DNA from: Pseudomonas viridiflava
Lineage (GTDB): Bacteria > Pseudomonadota > Gammaproteobacteria > Pseudomonadales > Pseudomonadaceae
NCBI RefSeq assembly: GCF_900582195.1
Contig: NZ_UTHA01000184.1
Coordinates: forward strand, 42,720 to 106,719
Length of the DNA stretch: 64,000 nucleotides
Reading direction: 5' to 3'
The translations under genes and the position numbers were made by a program. The stretch's first letter is position 1, and the number at the start of each line of letters is the position of its first letter. The notes beneath the pieces were generated by a model. The model was not told the origin of the DNA. It saw nothing but the letters and a program-made list of their open reading frames with translations, and made no database searches. Below, in pieces: positions 53,195 through 62,672 of this stretch.

Positions 53195-54136
53195 TTAGTG
53201 GAACGGGTGCTGTGGGCTGTCGATTGGCTTGATGCCATGGCAGCGCCAGAACTCGCCATACCCTTGCACCAGAAACCCGCCACTGCGCGCGATCCATTGC
53301 TCGCGATGCATCCGGTAAACCTTGGGCAAGTCGTACCACGCAAGCTTGGGCAAGTCGTGATGCACCAAATGAAAATTCAGATTCAGAAATAACCAGCGCC
53401 ACGGCCAAGCCGCTTCATTCAACACCGAGCGCTGTTCGGGTTGTGCGTGGGGACGATGTTCATAGTAGGAGCGGATCATCGCGATCGACAACGCCGGCAC
53501 GCTGACCAGCAGCAGGTAATGCCAGACCGGCAGCACGCTGAAACGGGCGATGAACCACAGCATCAGTAGGGTGAACACTCCGTGCGTCAGCCACATCAGC
53601 CACGCCTGGCGCTCGCCGTTTTTCAAGCGTTGCAACTCTTCTCTGGCCAGCGCAAACAGCGCCAATGGCGCACCCATCGCGAAACGGCCGAGCACGGTTT
53701 TGTTCAACCAATGCAGACTGCGCTCGAACAGCGAACTGCCCTGCCAGCGTGCTGCCGTCAGGTAGCGACTTTCCGGATCGACACCGGGCACAGTCAGATC
53801 CTCATCGCGGTGATGCAGCAAATGGCTGTCGCGATACAACGTGTACGGATACCACACGGCAAACGGTGCATAGCCAAGCATCTTGTTGAAACGAACCCAG
53901 CGTGTCGGATGCCCGTGCAGCAACTCGTGCTGCGCCGACAACCACAACACCAACAGCGGAATCAGCAACAACGTGCTCAAGACACGGCCCAGCCAGTGAC
54001 TATTGAGAACAATAGCGAACCAGCCGCCATAAACGCCGATCAGCAACAGCCAGGTTGGCCATTCGGTACGGGCAGTGAAACGTTGGCGCAGGGTTTCGAT
54101 CTGCTGACGATGGGCGGCGTCGAAGTAATGGGACAT
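53195..54136 (-). CDS. Fatty acid desaturase-type membrane di-iron enzyme
   Basis: A 313-residue membrane protein with the three histidine boxes: H70-ELLH-GH76, H105-LLHH109 and H256-LVHH260. Introduces a double bond or hydroxylates a lipid chain; substrate unknown, and no ferredoxin gene is linked. ATG 54136 (MSHYFDAAHR). Some members of this group act on carotenoid or sphingolipid-like compounds. Confidence 0.85.
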   Translation of the reverse strand: MSHYFDAAHRQQIETLRQRFTARTEWPTWLLLIGVYGGWFAIVLNSHWLGRVLSTLLLIPLLVLWLSAQHELLHGHPTRWVRFNKMLGYAPFAVWYPYTLYRDSHLLHHRDEDLTVPGVDPESRYLTAARWQGSSLFERSLHWLNKTVLGRFAMGAPLALFALAREELQRLKNGERQAWLMWLTHGVFTLLMLWFIARFSVLPVWHYLLLVSVPALSIAMIRSYYEHRPHAQPEQRSVLNEAAWPWRWLFLNLNFHLVHHDLPKLAWYDLPKVYRMHREQWIARSGGFLVQGYGEFWRCHGIKPIDSPQHPFH

Positions 54137-54247
54137 GGCATTGCTCGGAACGGGATTCGTCCCCTTCTGTGCAACGACGCGGCGCAATCTTGCAGATTAT
54201 TTTCGGGTTAGGCAGGAGCCCGAGAACCGGGCTCCGGAAAGACGTAA

Positions 54248-54358
54248 TCAATGGCCGAAGATGTCGACTTTCTTGGCTTTCTTCTCTGCGCGTTTTTCAA
54301 TCGCGGTCTTGGCCGGTTTCTTCTTCGCGGCTTTCTTTGAATCCATACCTTTGGACAT
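54248..54358 (-). CDS. Lys/Ala-rich 36-residue small protein
   Basis: A 36-residue peptide, MSKGMDSKKAAKKKPAKTAI and then EKRAEKKAKKVDIFGH. Too short for usual gene finding but similar small basic proteins are conserved in pseudomonads. The bias to Lys/Ala suggests nucleic-acid binding, which is not shown. Confidence 0.55.
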   Translation of the reverse strand: MSKGMDSKKAAKKKPAKTAIEKRAEKKAKKVDIFGH

Positions 54359-54460
54359 GATGCGTACTCCACTCACAGGGGATGTGAGGTCAGGTATACA
54401 CCTATCCAGAGCCGTGCGTTCTTTTATAATCGCCGCTTTGCACGCCGACAGTCCGATCCC

Positions 54461-54880
54461 ATGCCCGATACCCAATACAGCCTGCTCGACGAGTCGTTAT
54501 GGCCGTTGATGAACAAGTTTTACCGCAGCCACCAATCCTCGATGAAAGCGGTTCGCGATGCACAACTTTGGGTCGCACGGCGGGGAGAGATTGTTGCTGC
54601 GTTGTGCTTGCGGCCGGTGGCGGGTGGGCATTGGTTGACCGGGTTATTTGTTGACCCGGGATGTCGCGAACAAGGGCTGGCCGCGCAGCTGATCGCGGCG
54701 GCGGTGCAGGATGCGAGCGAGCCGGTGTGGCTGTTCTGTCATCCGGATTTGCGTGAATTTTATGAGCGACGCGGGTTCACCTTCGATCCGGCACTGCCCC
54801 AGGCGATGGCGGAGCGCTTGAGCCGATATGCGCGGAGCAAGCCGATGATTGCGATGGAGCTGAGACCCTCTCAATCGTGA
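54461..54880 (+). CDS. GNAT family N-acetyltransferase
   Basis: A 139-residue acetyltransferase: WLTGLFVDPGCREQGLAAQL is the acetyl-CoA loop, followed by LREFYERRGFTFDPALPQAM. Substrate unknown. A REPIN follows the stop. Confidence 0.82.
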   Translation: MPDTQYSLLDESLWPLMNKFYRSHQSSMKAVRDAQLWVARRGEIVAALCLRPVAGGHWLTGLFVDPGCREQGLAAQLIAAAVQDASEPVWLFCHPDLREFYERRGFTFDPALPQAMAERLSRYARSKPMIAMELRPSQS

Positions 54881-54896
54881 TGTGCAACGCAAAACC

Positions 54897-54985
54897 TGTG
54901 GGAGCGAGCTTGCTCGCGAAGGCGGAGTGTCAGTCAATGAAGACGTCACTGATCTACCGCATTCGCGAGCAAGCTCGCTCCCACA
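54897..54985. repeat. REPIN
   Basis: Inverted REP cores, TGTGGG outward, between convergent GNAT and def genes. Confidence 0.9.
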
Positions 54986-55007
54986 AGGGATGGTGGTGTT
55001 TGCAGGA

Positions 55008-55547
55008 TCAGTCGTCGGCGGTGGGATCGAGATCCGGGAACATCACTTCGGTAAAACCGAACTTGCTGAAATCAGTAATGCGCGACGGGTACAACCGGCC
55101 GATCAGGTGATCGCATTCATGCTGCACAACGCGTGCGTGAAAACCTGACGCGACACGCACAATCGGTTCACCCTTCGGATCGAACCCTTCGTAGCGAATC
55201 TGCTGATAACGATCCACCGCACCGCGCAAACCCGGCACCGACAGACAGCCTTCAAAGCCCTCCTCCATCAACGGGCTCAACGGCGTGATCAGCGGATTGA
55301 TCAGGATCGTCTGTGGCACCGCTTCAGCGTCCGGGTAACGTTCGCTGTGCTCGAATCCAAAGATCACCATTTGCAGATCTACGCCGATCTGCGGCGCTGC
55401 CAGGCCAACGCCGCCGACGCTTTCCATGGTCTGGAACATGTCATCGATCAGTTGCCACAGTTCAGGGCTGTCGAACATCTCGGCCGGTACTGGCGGGGCG
55501 ATGCGCAGCAGGCGCTCGTCACCCATTTTCAGAATTTCACGGATCAT
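55008..55547 (-). CDS. def: Peptide deformylase (non-fmt-linked copy)
   Basis: A 179-residue metalloenzyme that removes the formyl group from nascent peptides. All three motifs are intact: GVGLAAPQIG, EGCLSVPG (C101), and H143-ECDH-147. It is not next to fmt but two bases after a BrkB-like gene, so it is a second paralogue or a relocated one. Confidence 0.93.
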   Translation of the reverse strand: MIREILKMGDERLLRIAPPVPAEMFDSPELWQLIDDMFQTMESVGGVGLAAPQIGVDLQMVIFGFEHSERYPDAEAVPQTILINPLITPLSPLMEEGFEGCLSVPGLRGAVDRYQQIRYEGFDPKGEPIVRVASGFHARVVQHECDHLIGRLYPSRITDFSKFGFTEVMFPDLDPTADD

Positions 55548-55549
55548 GA

Positions 55550-56500
55550 TCAGACTTCGTCAGTGTCTGGCTTGAGCGAATGATCGCGGCCCAGGCCCGA
55601 GACGTGTTGTTTGGGATGTTCATCGAGTTCGCCGGGGACTTTCTCACCCGCATCCTTGCCCTCGCTGGACATGTGCTCGATCACCGCATTCATCTCGGCG
55701 CCAAGCAACAGCACCGCAGCGGAAATGTAGAAATACAGCAACAACACGATGATCGCCCCGATGCTGCCATACATCGCGTTGTAGTTGGCGAAGGTTTTTA
55801 CGTAGAAGGCGAAACCCAAGGAGGCGATGATCCACACCACCACAGCCAGTACCGAGCCTGGCGTGATGAAGCGGAATTCCTGTTTGACGTCGGGCATGAC
55901 GTAGTAGATCAGTGCCACGGCGACCATCATCAGAATCACGATCACCGGCCAGCGCGCGATGGTCCACACGGTGACGATGAAGTCTTCCAGCCCCACCTGC
56001 GCGGCGATCCAGCCCATCACCTGCGGCCCGAGCACCATCAGTGCGGCGGCCACCAGCAGCATGCCGGCAATGCCGACGGTGTAGACAATCGACAGCGGGA
56101 AACGCTTCCACACAGGTCGCCCTTCAACCACGTCGTACGCGGCGTTCATCGCGCTCATCATCAAGCGCACGCCGGCGGAGGCGGTGTACAGGGCGATGAC
56201 GATACCGACGGAAAGCAGACCCCCCTTGGACTGCTGCAACTGGTCGATCACCGGATTGACCTGCTCCAGTGCCTGCGGCGGCAGGACCAGTTCCGATTGC
56301 AGGCGCAGCCAGGAGAAGAAGTCCGGCAGGTGCAGGAAGCCGATCAGAGCGATCAGAAACAGAATGAACGGGAACAGCGAGAACAGCATCTGGTAGGCCA
56401 ATGCCGAGGCGTAGGTCGACATCTCGTCGTCGACGAATTCAGTGACCGTGCGCACCATCACCCGGTGCAGGGGCAGACCTTTCATGTCCGGAAATATCAT
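55550..56500 (-). CDS. YihY/BrkB-family inner membrane protein
   Basis: A 316-residue protein with six helices and the family start TEFVDDEMSTYASALAYQML and SLFPFILFLIALIGF. Long annotated as ribonuclease BN, now regarded as a membrane protein of unknown function. ATG 56500 follows GGAGACG. Ends two bases before def, so probably one transcription unit. Confidence 0.87.
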   Translation of the reverse strand: MIFPDMKGLPLHRVMVRTVTEFVDDEMSTYASALAYQMLFSLFPFILFLIALIGFLHLPDFFSWLRLQSELVLPPQALEQVNPVIDQLQQSKGGLLSVGIVIALYTASAGVRLMMSAMNAAYDVVEGRPVWKRFPLSIVYTVGIAGMLLVAAALMVLGPQVMGWIAAQVGLEDFIVTVWTIARWPVIVILMMVAVALIYYVMPDVKQEFRFITPGSVLAVVVWIIASLGFAFYVKTFANYNAMYGSIGAIIVLLLYFYISAAVLLLGAEMNAVIEHMSSEGKDAGEKVPGELDEHPKQHVSGLGRDHSLKPDTDEV

Positions 56501-56611
56501 TCGCGTCTCCTTTCGCCGCAATACAGGTTGAAGTCGTGGCGACTCAGGGGCCGTTTTTTACATCACGGTAGCCTGTTTGGCGAACCTCGTCGGGTCGTCG
56601 CAGGCTTTTGA

Positions 56612-56645
56612 CACAAAAACGGCCATCCTTGGATGGCCGTTCGTG
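56612..56645 (-). terminator. Terminator of the CsbD gene
   Basis: ACGGCCATCC-TT-GGATGGCCGT with a T-run on the minus strand, 20 bp after the CsbD stop. Confidence 0.85.
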
Positions 56646-56664
56646 TCTTTCGTTCAAGGCTGGA

Positions 56665-56856
56665 TTACGCCTTGTCGACGCCTTTTTTGACAGCGTCCTT
56701 GGCTTTACCGACCGCTTGCTGGGCTTCGCCTTTTTTCTCTTGAATCTTGCCTTCGGCCTGCAGCTTGCTGTTGTCGGTGGCTTTACCGACGCCTTGCTTG
56801 ACGTTGCCGACCGCTTCGTTAGCCATGCCTTTTACTTTATCGCCTGTGCTACTCAT
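56665..56856 (-). CDS. CsbD family stress protein
   Basis: A 63-residue protein of the CsbD type: GDKVKGMANEAVGNVKQGVG and then GKATDNSKLQAEGK and GKAKDAVKKGVDKA. Abundant, unstructured, stress-induced in many bacteria. Confidence 0.9.
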   Translation of the reverse strand: MSSTGDKVKGMANEAVGNVKQGVGKATDNSKLQAEGKIQEKKGEAQQAVGKAKDAVKKGVDKA

Positions 56857-57053
56857 GGTGTTTCTCCGTGATGCATGAAGGGGGAAAAGTCAGTACGTAA
56901 TGATTGACTGGCCGGGTTTGCGCCAAGTTTCATTTATTTTCAGGGGTTCATTTCGTCGCGGCGTGCAGGTTGGGCTTTATGTTTGCGTGCGTAGCCCCGA
57001 GAATGCGCAACATATGGGCGCCAAGCGCCAGGAACTGATCCCGCAGGAATGTT

Positions 57054-57431
57054 ATGAAACTCGATAAAACGCAGGCCATCGCCCGACGCAACAAGGAACT
57101 GGGCGGTGCCGTGCTCGGCACCAACAACTGCCACTTCGCCGAACTGAACCGTAACCGCAACATCTGGTGGTTCGACCTGCCGGTGTCGCGTCTGGCCATC
57201 GGTCAGTACGAGTGGATTCACTTGCTGATGCACACGCCGGCCACCGACGAACTGCTGCACCTGAAAGTGCCGACGGTGTTCCTGCGTGAAAAGCTTGAAG
57301 GGCTGGTGATTCGCAACGAAGGCAAGCGTAAAGCGGCGTTGAGCCTGGAATTGAGTGCGGACAAGGATTCGTACCTGCAGGACATGCGTCCGGCGGGGAC
57401 CAATGTGAATTTTGCGCCGTTTCGTCAGTAG
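57054..57431 (+). CDS. Conserved hypothetical Pseudomonas protein
   Basis: A 125-residue soluble protein beginning MKLDKTQAIARRNKELGGAV; contains NIWWFDLPVSRLAIGQYEWI. ATG 57054 has AGGA upstream. No domain recognised. Followed immediately by a composite repeat. Confidence 0.7.
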   Translation: MKLDKTQAIARRNKELGGAVLGTNNCHFAELNRNRNIWWFDLPVSRLAIGQYEWIHLLMHTPATDELLHLKVPTVFLREKLEGLVIRNEGKRKAALSLELSADKDSYLQDMRPAGTNVNFAPFRQ

Positions 57432-57680
57432 CCCTCACCCTAGCCCTCTCCCAGAGGGAGAGGGGACTGATCGAGGTGTTTGGGCAAGCTACGCCGACCT
57501 GAGATATCGAGTCGAACTCAGGTTCCGAACAGCGTGAAGATCTGCTCCCTTTCTCATTGGGCGACGGACTGACCGAGGTGTCTGGGCAAGGTACGCCGAC
57601 CTGAAATATCGAGTCGAACTCAGGTTCTGAACAGTCCCCGATCGGCTCCCTCTCCTTCGGGAGAGGGTTGGGGTGAGGGG
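57432..57680. repeat. Composite extragenic element, copy 3 (doubled core)
   Basis: Arms CCCTCACCCTAGCCCTCTCC at the left and GAGAGGGTTGGGGTGAGGGG at the right. Inside, the hairpin core (ATATCGAGTCGAACTCAGG) occurs twice, at about 57490-57527 and 57593-57630, in the orientation opposite to copies 1 and 4. Confidence 0.8.
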
Positions 57681-57719
57681 TAGGCTCAACGCGAAATCCA
57701 AGCCCTGCCCCGCCCCAAC

Positions 57720-57746
57720 AAAAAGCCCCGCATCTGCGGGGCTTCG
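57720..57746 (-). terminator. Terminator of fadD1
   Basis: AAGCCCCGCA-GA-TGCGGGGCTTTTT on the minus strand, 5 bp after the fadD1 stop. Confidence 0.9.
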
Positions 57747-57751
57747 TGTTT

Positions 57752-59449
57752 TCAGGCGGCGGACTTGGCCTTGATCTTCTTCAGCTCTTCATCCCGCAGC
57801 TCACGACGCAAAATCTTGCCGACGTTGGTGGTCGGCAGCGCATCGCGGAATTCCACCGAACGCGGCACCTTGTAGCCAGTGACGTTGGCGCGCATGTGGT
57901 CCATGACCTGCTCTTTGGTCAGGGTCACGCCCGGTCTGGCGACGATGAAAATCTTGATCGCCTCGCCCGACTTCTCGTCCGGCACGCCGATGGCTGCGCA
58001 CTGCAACACGCCCGGCAGGGTCGCCAGCACGTCTTCCAGTTCGTTCGGATAAACGTTGAAACCGGAGACCAGTATCATGTCTTTCTTGCGATCGACAATG
58101 CGCATGTAGCCGTCCGGCTGGATCAGCGCGATGTCACCGGTCTTCAACCAGCCTTCGCTGTCGAGCATTTCATCGGTGGCTTCCTGGCGCTGCCAGTAGC
58201 CCTTCATCACTTGCGGGCCCTTGACGCACAGCTCGCCGATTTCACCCAGCGGCTGCTCGACACCGTTATCGTCGATGACTTTGCACAAAGTAGATGGCAC
58301 CGGAATACCGATGGTGCCGATCTGGATGTTCTGAATCGGGTTGACCGTGGCCACCGGGCTGGTTTCGGTCATGCCGTAACCTTCGCAGATGGCGCAACCG
58401 GTGACCGCTTTCCAACGCTCGGCAGCGGCCAGTTGCAAGGCCATGCCGCCGGACAAGGTGACTTTCAGCGCCGAGAAATCCAGCTTGCGGAAACCTTCGT
58501 TGTTGCACAGTGCCACGAACAACGTGTTGAGGCCGACGAAACCGCTGAACTTCCACTTCGACAGTTCCTTGACCATCGCCGGCAGGTCGCGCGGGTTGCT
58601 GATCAGGATGTTGTGGTTACCGATCAGCATCATCGCCATGCAATGAAAGGTGAACGCATAGATGTGGTACAGCGGCAGCGGCGTGATCAGGATCTCGCAG
58701 CCTTCGTTGAGGTTGGAACCCATCAGCGCTTTGCACTGCAGCATGTTGGCGACGAGGTTGCGATGGGTCAGCATCGCGCCCTTGGCAACGCCGGTGGTGC
58801 CGCCGGTGTATTGCAGCACCGCCACGTCGCCGCTGTGCGGATTGGCTTCGGCCACCGGCTGGCCCTGGCCCTTGCTCAGCACATCGTTGAACTTGACGGC
58901 TTTGGGCAGGTGATACGCCGGCACCATCTTCTTCACGTACTTGATGACGCTGTTGATCAGCAAACGCTTGACCGGTGGCAGCAGGTCGGCGACTTCAGTG
59001 ACGATGACGTGTTTGACGCCGGTTTTCGGCACCACGGCTTCGGCCAGATGCGCCATGTTTGCCAGGCAAACAAGGGCTTTGGCGCCGGAGTCGTTGAATT
59101 GGTGTTCCATTTCCCGCGCGGTATACAGCGGGTTGGTGTTGACCACGATCAGCCCGGCGCGAATCGCACCGAAGACGGCCACCGGGTACTGCAGAACGTT
59201 GGGCAGTTGCACGGCGATTCGATCGCCGGGCTGCAAATCGGTATGCTGTTGCAGATACGCGGCAAACGCTCCGGACAATTCGTACAATTCACCGTAGGTG
59301 ATTGTCTTGCCCAGGTTGCTGAAAGCCGGTTTGTTGGCGAAGCGTTGGCAGGATTGCTTCAACACTGCCTGAATGTTCGGATACTCGTCCGGATTGATGT
59401 CGGCAGCAATTCCAGCCGGGTATTTATCCTTCCAAAAGTCTTCGATCAT
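57752..59449 (-). CDS. fadD1: Long-chain fatty acid-CoA ligase FadD1
   Basis: A 565-residue acyl-CoA synthetase. ATP-binding YTGGTTGVAKGAM, the linker YGMTETSP, and FACS motif with SEGWLKTGDIALIQPDGYMR. It activates fatty acids for beta-oxidation. Tandem with fadD2 in the order known from P. aeruginosa (PA3299/PA3300). Confidence 0.93.
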   Translation of the reverse strand: MIEDFWKDKYPAGIAADINPDEYPNIQAVLKQSCQRFANKPAFSNLGKTITYGELYELSGAFAAYLQQHTDLQPGDRIAVQLPNVLQYPVAVFGAIRAGLIVVNTNPLYTAREMEHQFNDSGAKALVCLANMAHLAEAVVPKTGVKHVIVTEVADLLPPVKRLLINSVIKYVKKMVPAYHLPKAVKFNDVLSKGQGQPVAEANPHSGDVAVLQYTGGTTGVAKGAMLTHRNLVANMLQCKALMGSNLNEGCEILITPLPLYHIYAFTFHCMAMMLIGNHNILISNPRDLPAMVKELSKWKFSGFVGLNTLFVALCNNEGFRKLDFSALKVTLSGGMALQLAAAERWKAVTGCAICEGYGMTETSPVATVNPIQNIQIGTIGIPVPSTLCKVIDDNGVEQPLGEIGELCVKGPQVMKGYWQRQEATDEMLDSEGWLKTGDIALIQPDGYMRIVDRKKDMILVSGFNVYPNELEDVLATLPGVLQCAAIGVPDEKSGEAIKIFIVARPGVTLTKEQVMDHMRANVTGYKVPRSVEFRDALPTTNVGKILRRELRDEELKKIKAKSAA

Positions 59450-59796
59450 GGAAGCCCACTCCTCAGCAACGCGAATTCTTCACCGCATTTGATGCGATTA
59501 TTATTGGTGTGTGTTTGGTATTGGTGAATCTGGCTTTTACATAGGCCGAGAAGTCACAAAGCGCGCCGAGAGTAGCAGCTTTGCCAAGGGTCGACTAGAG
59601 CCAAAAGCGGCCCCTACAGTCATTATCATGACTCAAGACTATCTAGCAGTCATTTTAGAGCAAAAATCCTATAACACCTTTGAAGCCCCGGTTTTCGGGG
59701 ACTTAAAGCAAAAGATCGCAGCCTTCGGCAGCTCTTACAGGAAATGCATTCCAAGGTAGGAGCTGCCGAAGGCTGCGATCTTTGTGTTTTTGACTT
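59450..59796. other. Intergenic region between fadD2 and fadD1
   Basis: 347 bp. Contains the fadD1 promoter, a short hairpin CCCCGGTTTTCGGGG (59686-59700), and a long inverted repeat of 24 bp with GATCGCAGCCTTCGGCAGCT (arms 59712-59738 and 59755-59784) after the fadD2 stop that probably ends fadD2 transcription. No gene. Confidence 0.5.
59712..59784 (-). terminator. Long inverted repeat after fadD2
   Basis: AAGATCGCAGCCTTCGGCAG and its complement CTGCCGAAGGCTGCGATCTT form a 24-bp stem followed by T-rich sequence. It may be a dispersed palindrome used as terminator. Confidence 0.6.
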
Positions 59797-61485
59797 TTAC
59801 GCGATATCGCGCAACTCACGCCGCAGAATTTTCCCGACAGGCGTCATCGGCAATGACTCACGCAACACGATGTGCTTCGGCACCTTGTACGCGGTGAAAT
59901 TCTCTTTGCAGTAGGCCTTGAGCTCTTCGAGGCTGACTCCGGTTTCCCGCGCCACCACAAACAGCTTCACCGCCTCGCCCGAACGCTCGTCCGGCACACC
60001 GATCACCGCGCAGTTGGCGACTTTCGGATGCGCCATCACCACGTCTTCGATTTCATTCGGATAAACGTTGAAACCGGAGACGATGATCATGTCCTTCTTG
60101 CGATCGACAATGCGCACAAAACCGTCCGGATCGATCACCGCAATATCGCCGGACTTGAACCAGCCCTCGGCATCCAGCACTTCGGCAGTGGCCTCAGGCT
60201 TGTGCCAGTAGCCCTTCATGATCTGCGGGCCCTTGATGCACAACTCGCCGCGCTCGCCCATCGGCTGCTCGACACCGTCATCGTTGATGATTTTCAGCAA
60301 CGTGCCCGGCACCGGCAAACCGACCGTGCCCAGCCGCGATTGATCGCCGTACGGATTGGTGCAAGCCACCGGTGAAGTTTCGGTCAGGCCGTAACCTTCG
60401 GTGATGCGGCAACCGGTCATCTGCTCCCAGCGCTCGGCGGTGGCTTTGACCAGCGCGGTACCGCCGGAGTTGGTGAGCTTCAGGCTGGAGAAATCGAGGG
60501 TCTTGAAATCCGGGTGATCCATCAGCGCCACGAACAACGTGTTCAGGCCCAACAGCGCGGAGAAGCGCCAGTTCTTCAGCTCCTTGATGAAGCCGGCAAT
60601 GTCACGCGGGTTGGTGATCAGCACGTTGTGGTTGCCGGAAACCATCATGCACATGCAGTTCGCCGTGAAGGCATAGATGTGATACAGCGGCAGCGGCGCG
60701 ATCATCACTTCCTGGCCTTCGCGCAGCAGCGGCTGGCCGTCCGGGCCGAGTTGCGCGAGACAGGCGCGCACTTGCTGCATGTTCGCCACCAGATTGCCGT
60801 GGGTCAGCATCGCGCCCTTCGCCAGCCCGGTGGTGCCGCCGGTGTATTGCAGCACGGCGATGTCGTCGAGGCTGACCTTCAGCGGCTTGATCCCCAGGCC
60901 GCGGCCCATGCGCAGCGCACTCTTGAAGGAGATCGCCTGCGGCAGCGAATACGCCGGGACCATTTTCTTTACTTTGCTGACCACGGTGTTGACCAGCCAG
61001 CCCTTGGCGGTGGGCATCAGATCGCCCATCTTCGCTTCGATCAGGTATTGAATGTCGGTGTCGGGCAGCACTTCCTGGACTTTCTGGCCGAACATGTTCA
61101 GGTACACCAGCGCCCGTGCCCCGGAATCCTTGAACTGATGGCGCATCTCCCGCGCGGTGTACAGCGGGTTGGTGTTGACCACGATCAGCCCGGCACGCAG
61201 TGCACCGAATACGGCAATCGGGTAATGCAGGATGTTGGGCATCTGCACGGCGATGCGATCCCCCGGCACCAGATCGGTATGCGCCTGCAGGTAACCGGCG
61301 AAGGCGGCGCTCTGGCGCTCTAGCTCGGCGTAGGTCAGGGTGATGCCCATATTGCTGAACGCCGGGCGATCGGCGAACTTCTTGCAGGAACGCTCGAACA
61401 CCTCGATCACCGACTTGAACTCACCCATGTCGATGTCCAGCGGTACGCCAGCCGGGCGTTTATCGTTCCAGAAATCAGGTTGCAT
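59797..61485 (-). CDS. fadD2: Long-chain fatty acid-CoA ligase FadD2
   Basis: A 562-residue acyl-CoA synthetase paralogous to FadD1: YTGGTTGLAKGAM, YGLTETSP, and AEGWFKSGDIAVIDPDGFVR. ATG 61485 follows AGAGGA; the frame is open 16 codons further. Divergent from an alpha/beta hydrolase gene, as in P. aeruginosa (PA3300/PA3301). Confidence 0.93.
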   Translation of the reverse strand: MQPDFWNDKRPAGVPLDIDMGEFKSVIEVFERSCKKFADRPAFSNMGITLTYAELERQSAAFAGYLQAHTDLVPGDRIAVQMPNILHYPIAVFGALRAGLIVVNTNPLYTAREMRHQFKDSGARALVYLNMFGQKVQEVLPDTDIQYLIEAKMGDLMPTAKGWLVNTVVSKVKKMVPAYSLPQAISFKSALRMGRGLGIKPLKVSLDDIAVLQYTGGTTGLAKGAMLTHGNLVANMQQVRACLAQLGPDGQPLLREGQEVMIAPLPLYHIYAFTANCMCMMVSGNHNVLITNPRDIAGFIKELKNWRFSALLGLNTLFVALMDHPDFKTLDFSSLKLTNSGGTALVKATAERWEQMTGCRITEGYGLTETSPVACTNPYGDQSRLGTVGLPVPGTLLKIINDDGVEQPMGERGELCIKGPQIMKGYWHKPEATAEVLDAEGWFKSGDIAVIDPDGFVRIVDRKKDMIIVSGFNVYPNEIEDVVMAHPKVANCAVIGVPDERSGEAVKLFVVARETGVSLEELKAYCKENFTAYKVPKHIVLRESLPMTPVGKILRRELRDIA

Positions 61486-61685
61486 TGTTCTTGTCCTCTT
61501 TACCTGAGCCGATCCGGGGCCGCTTTCTGTCATTTCTGAAAAAGCGGAGCTTCACGGACACTAGCAGCTATGGCCATTGAGGCAAATATGGACAAAGCCG
61601 TCATTGACCGTGTGAATCTTCCAGCCGTGGCGTGGGCTGATCAGACGCGCTATACAATGATCCGACTCTGAGCAAAGGAATCGCC

Positions 61686-62630
61686 ATGATCCACGACACC
61701 CTATGGCTGGACGCGAGTGACCGCAGCCGCCTCTTCGTCAATCAATGGCTGCCCGCCGCGCCATTGAAAGCGGTGATCCTTCTGGCCCATGGGATGGCGG
61801 AACACAGCGGCCGCTATGCGCGACTGGCCGACACGTTTTGCGACAAAGGATATGGCGTGTACGCCCCGGATTTGCGCGGACATGGCAAAACCGCCAATCA
61901 CGGCACCCTTGGCCACTTCGCCGATGACGACGGCTGGTGCAAAGCCATCGGTGATCTGGCCAGCCTCAATCAGCACATCGGGCAACAACACCCCGGCGTG
62001 CCGATCATCCTGTTGGGCCACAGCATGGGCAGCTACCTCGCCCAAGGTTATTTGCTGCATCACAGCGCCAGCCTGTACGGGGCGATTCTTAGTGGTTCAA
62101 ACTTTCAGCCCGTTGCGCTGTACCGCGCTGCGCGGCAGATCGCCCGCCTGGAAAAACTCCGTCAGGGTGGCAAGGGTCGCAGTGCACTGATCGAATGGCT
62201 GTCGTTCGGCTCGTTCAACAACAAATTCAAACCGGTACGCACGCGCTTTGACTGGCTGAGTCGTGATCCCGCCGAAGTCGACCGGTACGCCAACGACCCG
62301 TTGTGCGGCTTTCGTTGCACCAATCAACTGTGGATCGACCTGCTCGGCGGCTTGCAGCAGATCAGCAAAGCGTCCAATCTCGCCCAGATCGATCCGGGCC
62401 TGCCGCTGCTGGTAATCGGCGGCGAATGTGATCCGGTGAGTGAGGGCAAGCGTCTGACAGATCTGGCCAATGCGTTGCGCTCGGCCGGCAGCCAGCACCT
62501 GCAACTGAAGATCTACCCGCAGGCGCGGCACGAATTGTTCAACGAAACCAACCGCGACGAAGTGATCGCTGATGTGCTGGCCTGGATCGATCAGGCCCTG
62601 AGCCATCCGCGCCCTCAGCGCAGCGAATAA
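61686..62630 (+). CDS. Alpha/beta hydrolase, monoacylglycerol lipase-like
   Basis: A 314-residue serine hydrolase. Oxyanion HGMAEHSGRY, nucleophile GHSMGS, acid in GGECDPVSEG, and His in PQARHELFNE. Belongs to the serine aminopeptidase S33 / lysophospholipase group; likely frees fatty acids, fitting its link to fadD1/fadD2 and the MaoC gene. Confidence 0.87.
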   Translation: MIHDTLWLDASDRSRLFVNQWLPAAPLKAVILLAHGMAEHSGRYARLADTFCDKGYGVYAPDLRGHGKTANHGTLGHFADDDGWCKAIGDLASLNQHIGQQHPGVPIILLGHSMGSYLAQGYLLHHSASLYGAILSGSNFQPVALYRAARQIARLEKLRQGGKGRSALIEWLSFGSFNNKFKPVRTRFDWLSRDPAEVDRYANDPLCGFRCTNQLWIDLLGGLQQISKASNLAQIDPGLPLLVIGGECDPVSEGKRLTDLANALRSAGSQHLQLKIYPQARHELFNETNRDEVIADVLAWIDQALSHPRPQRSE

Positions 62631-62672
62631 TTTTTTGTGGATTCACTGAATCCGTCACAGGAATCGAGACCG

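Noticed and set aside
57746..59527. Open frame of 593 codons antisense to fadD1
   Set aside because: A GC-driven shadow of fadD1.
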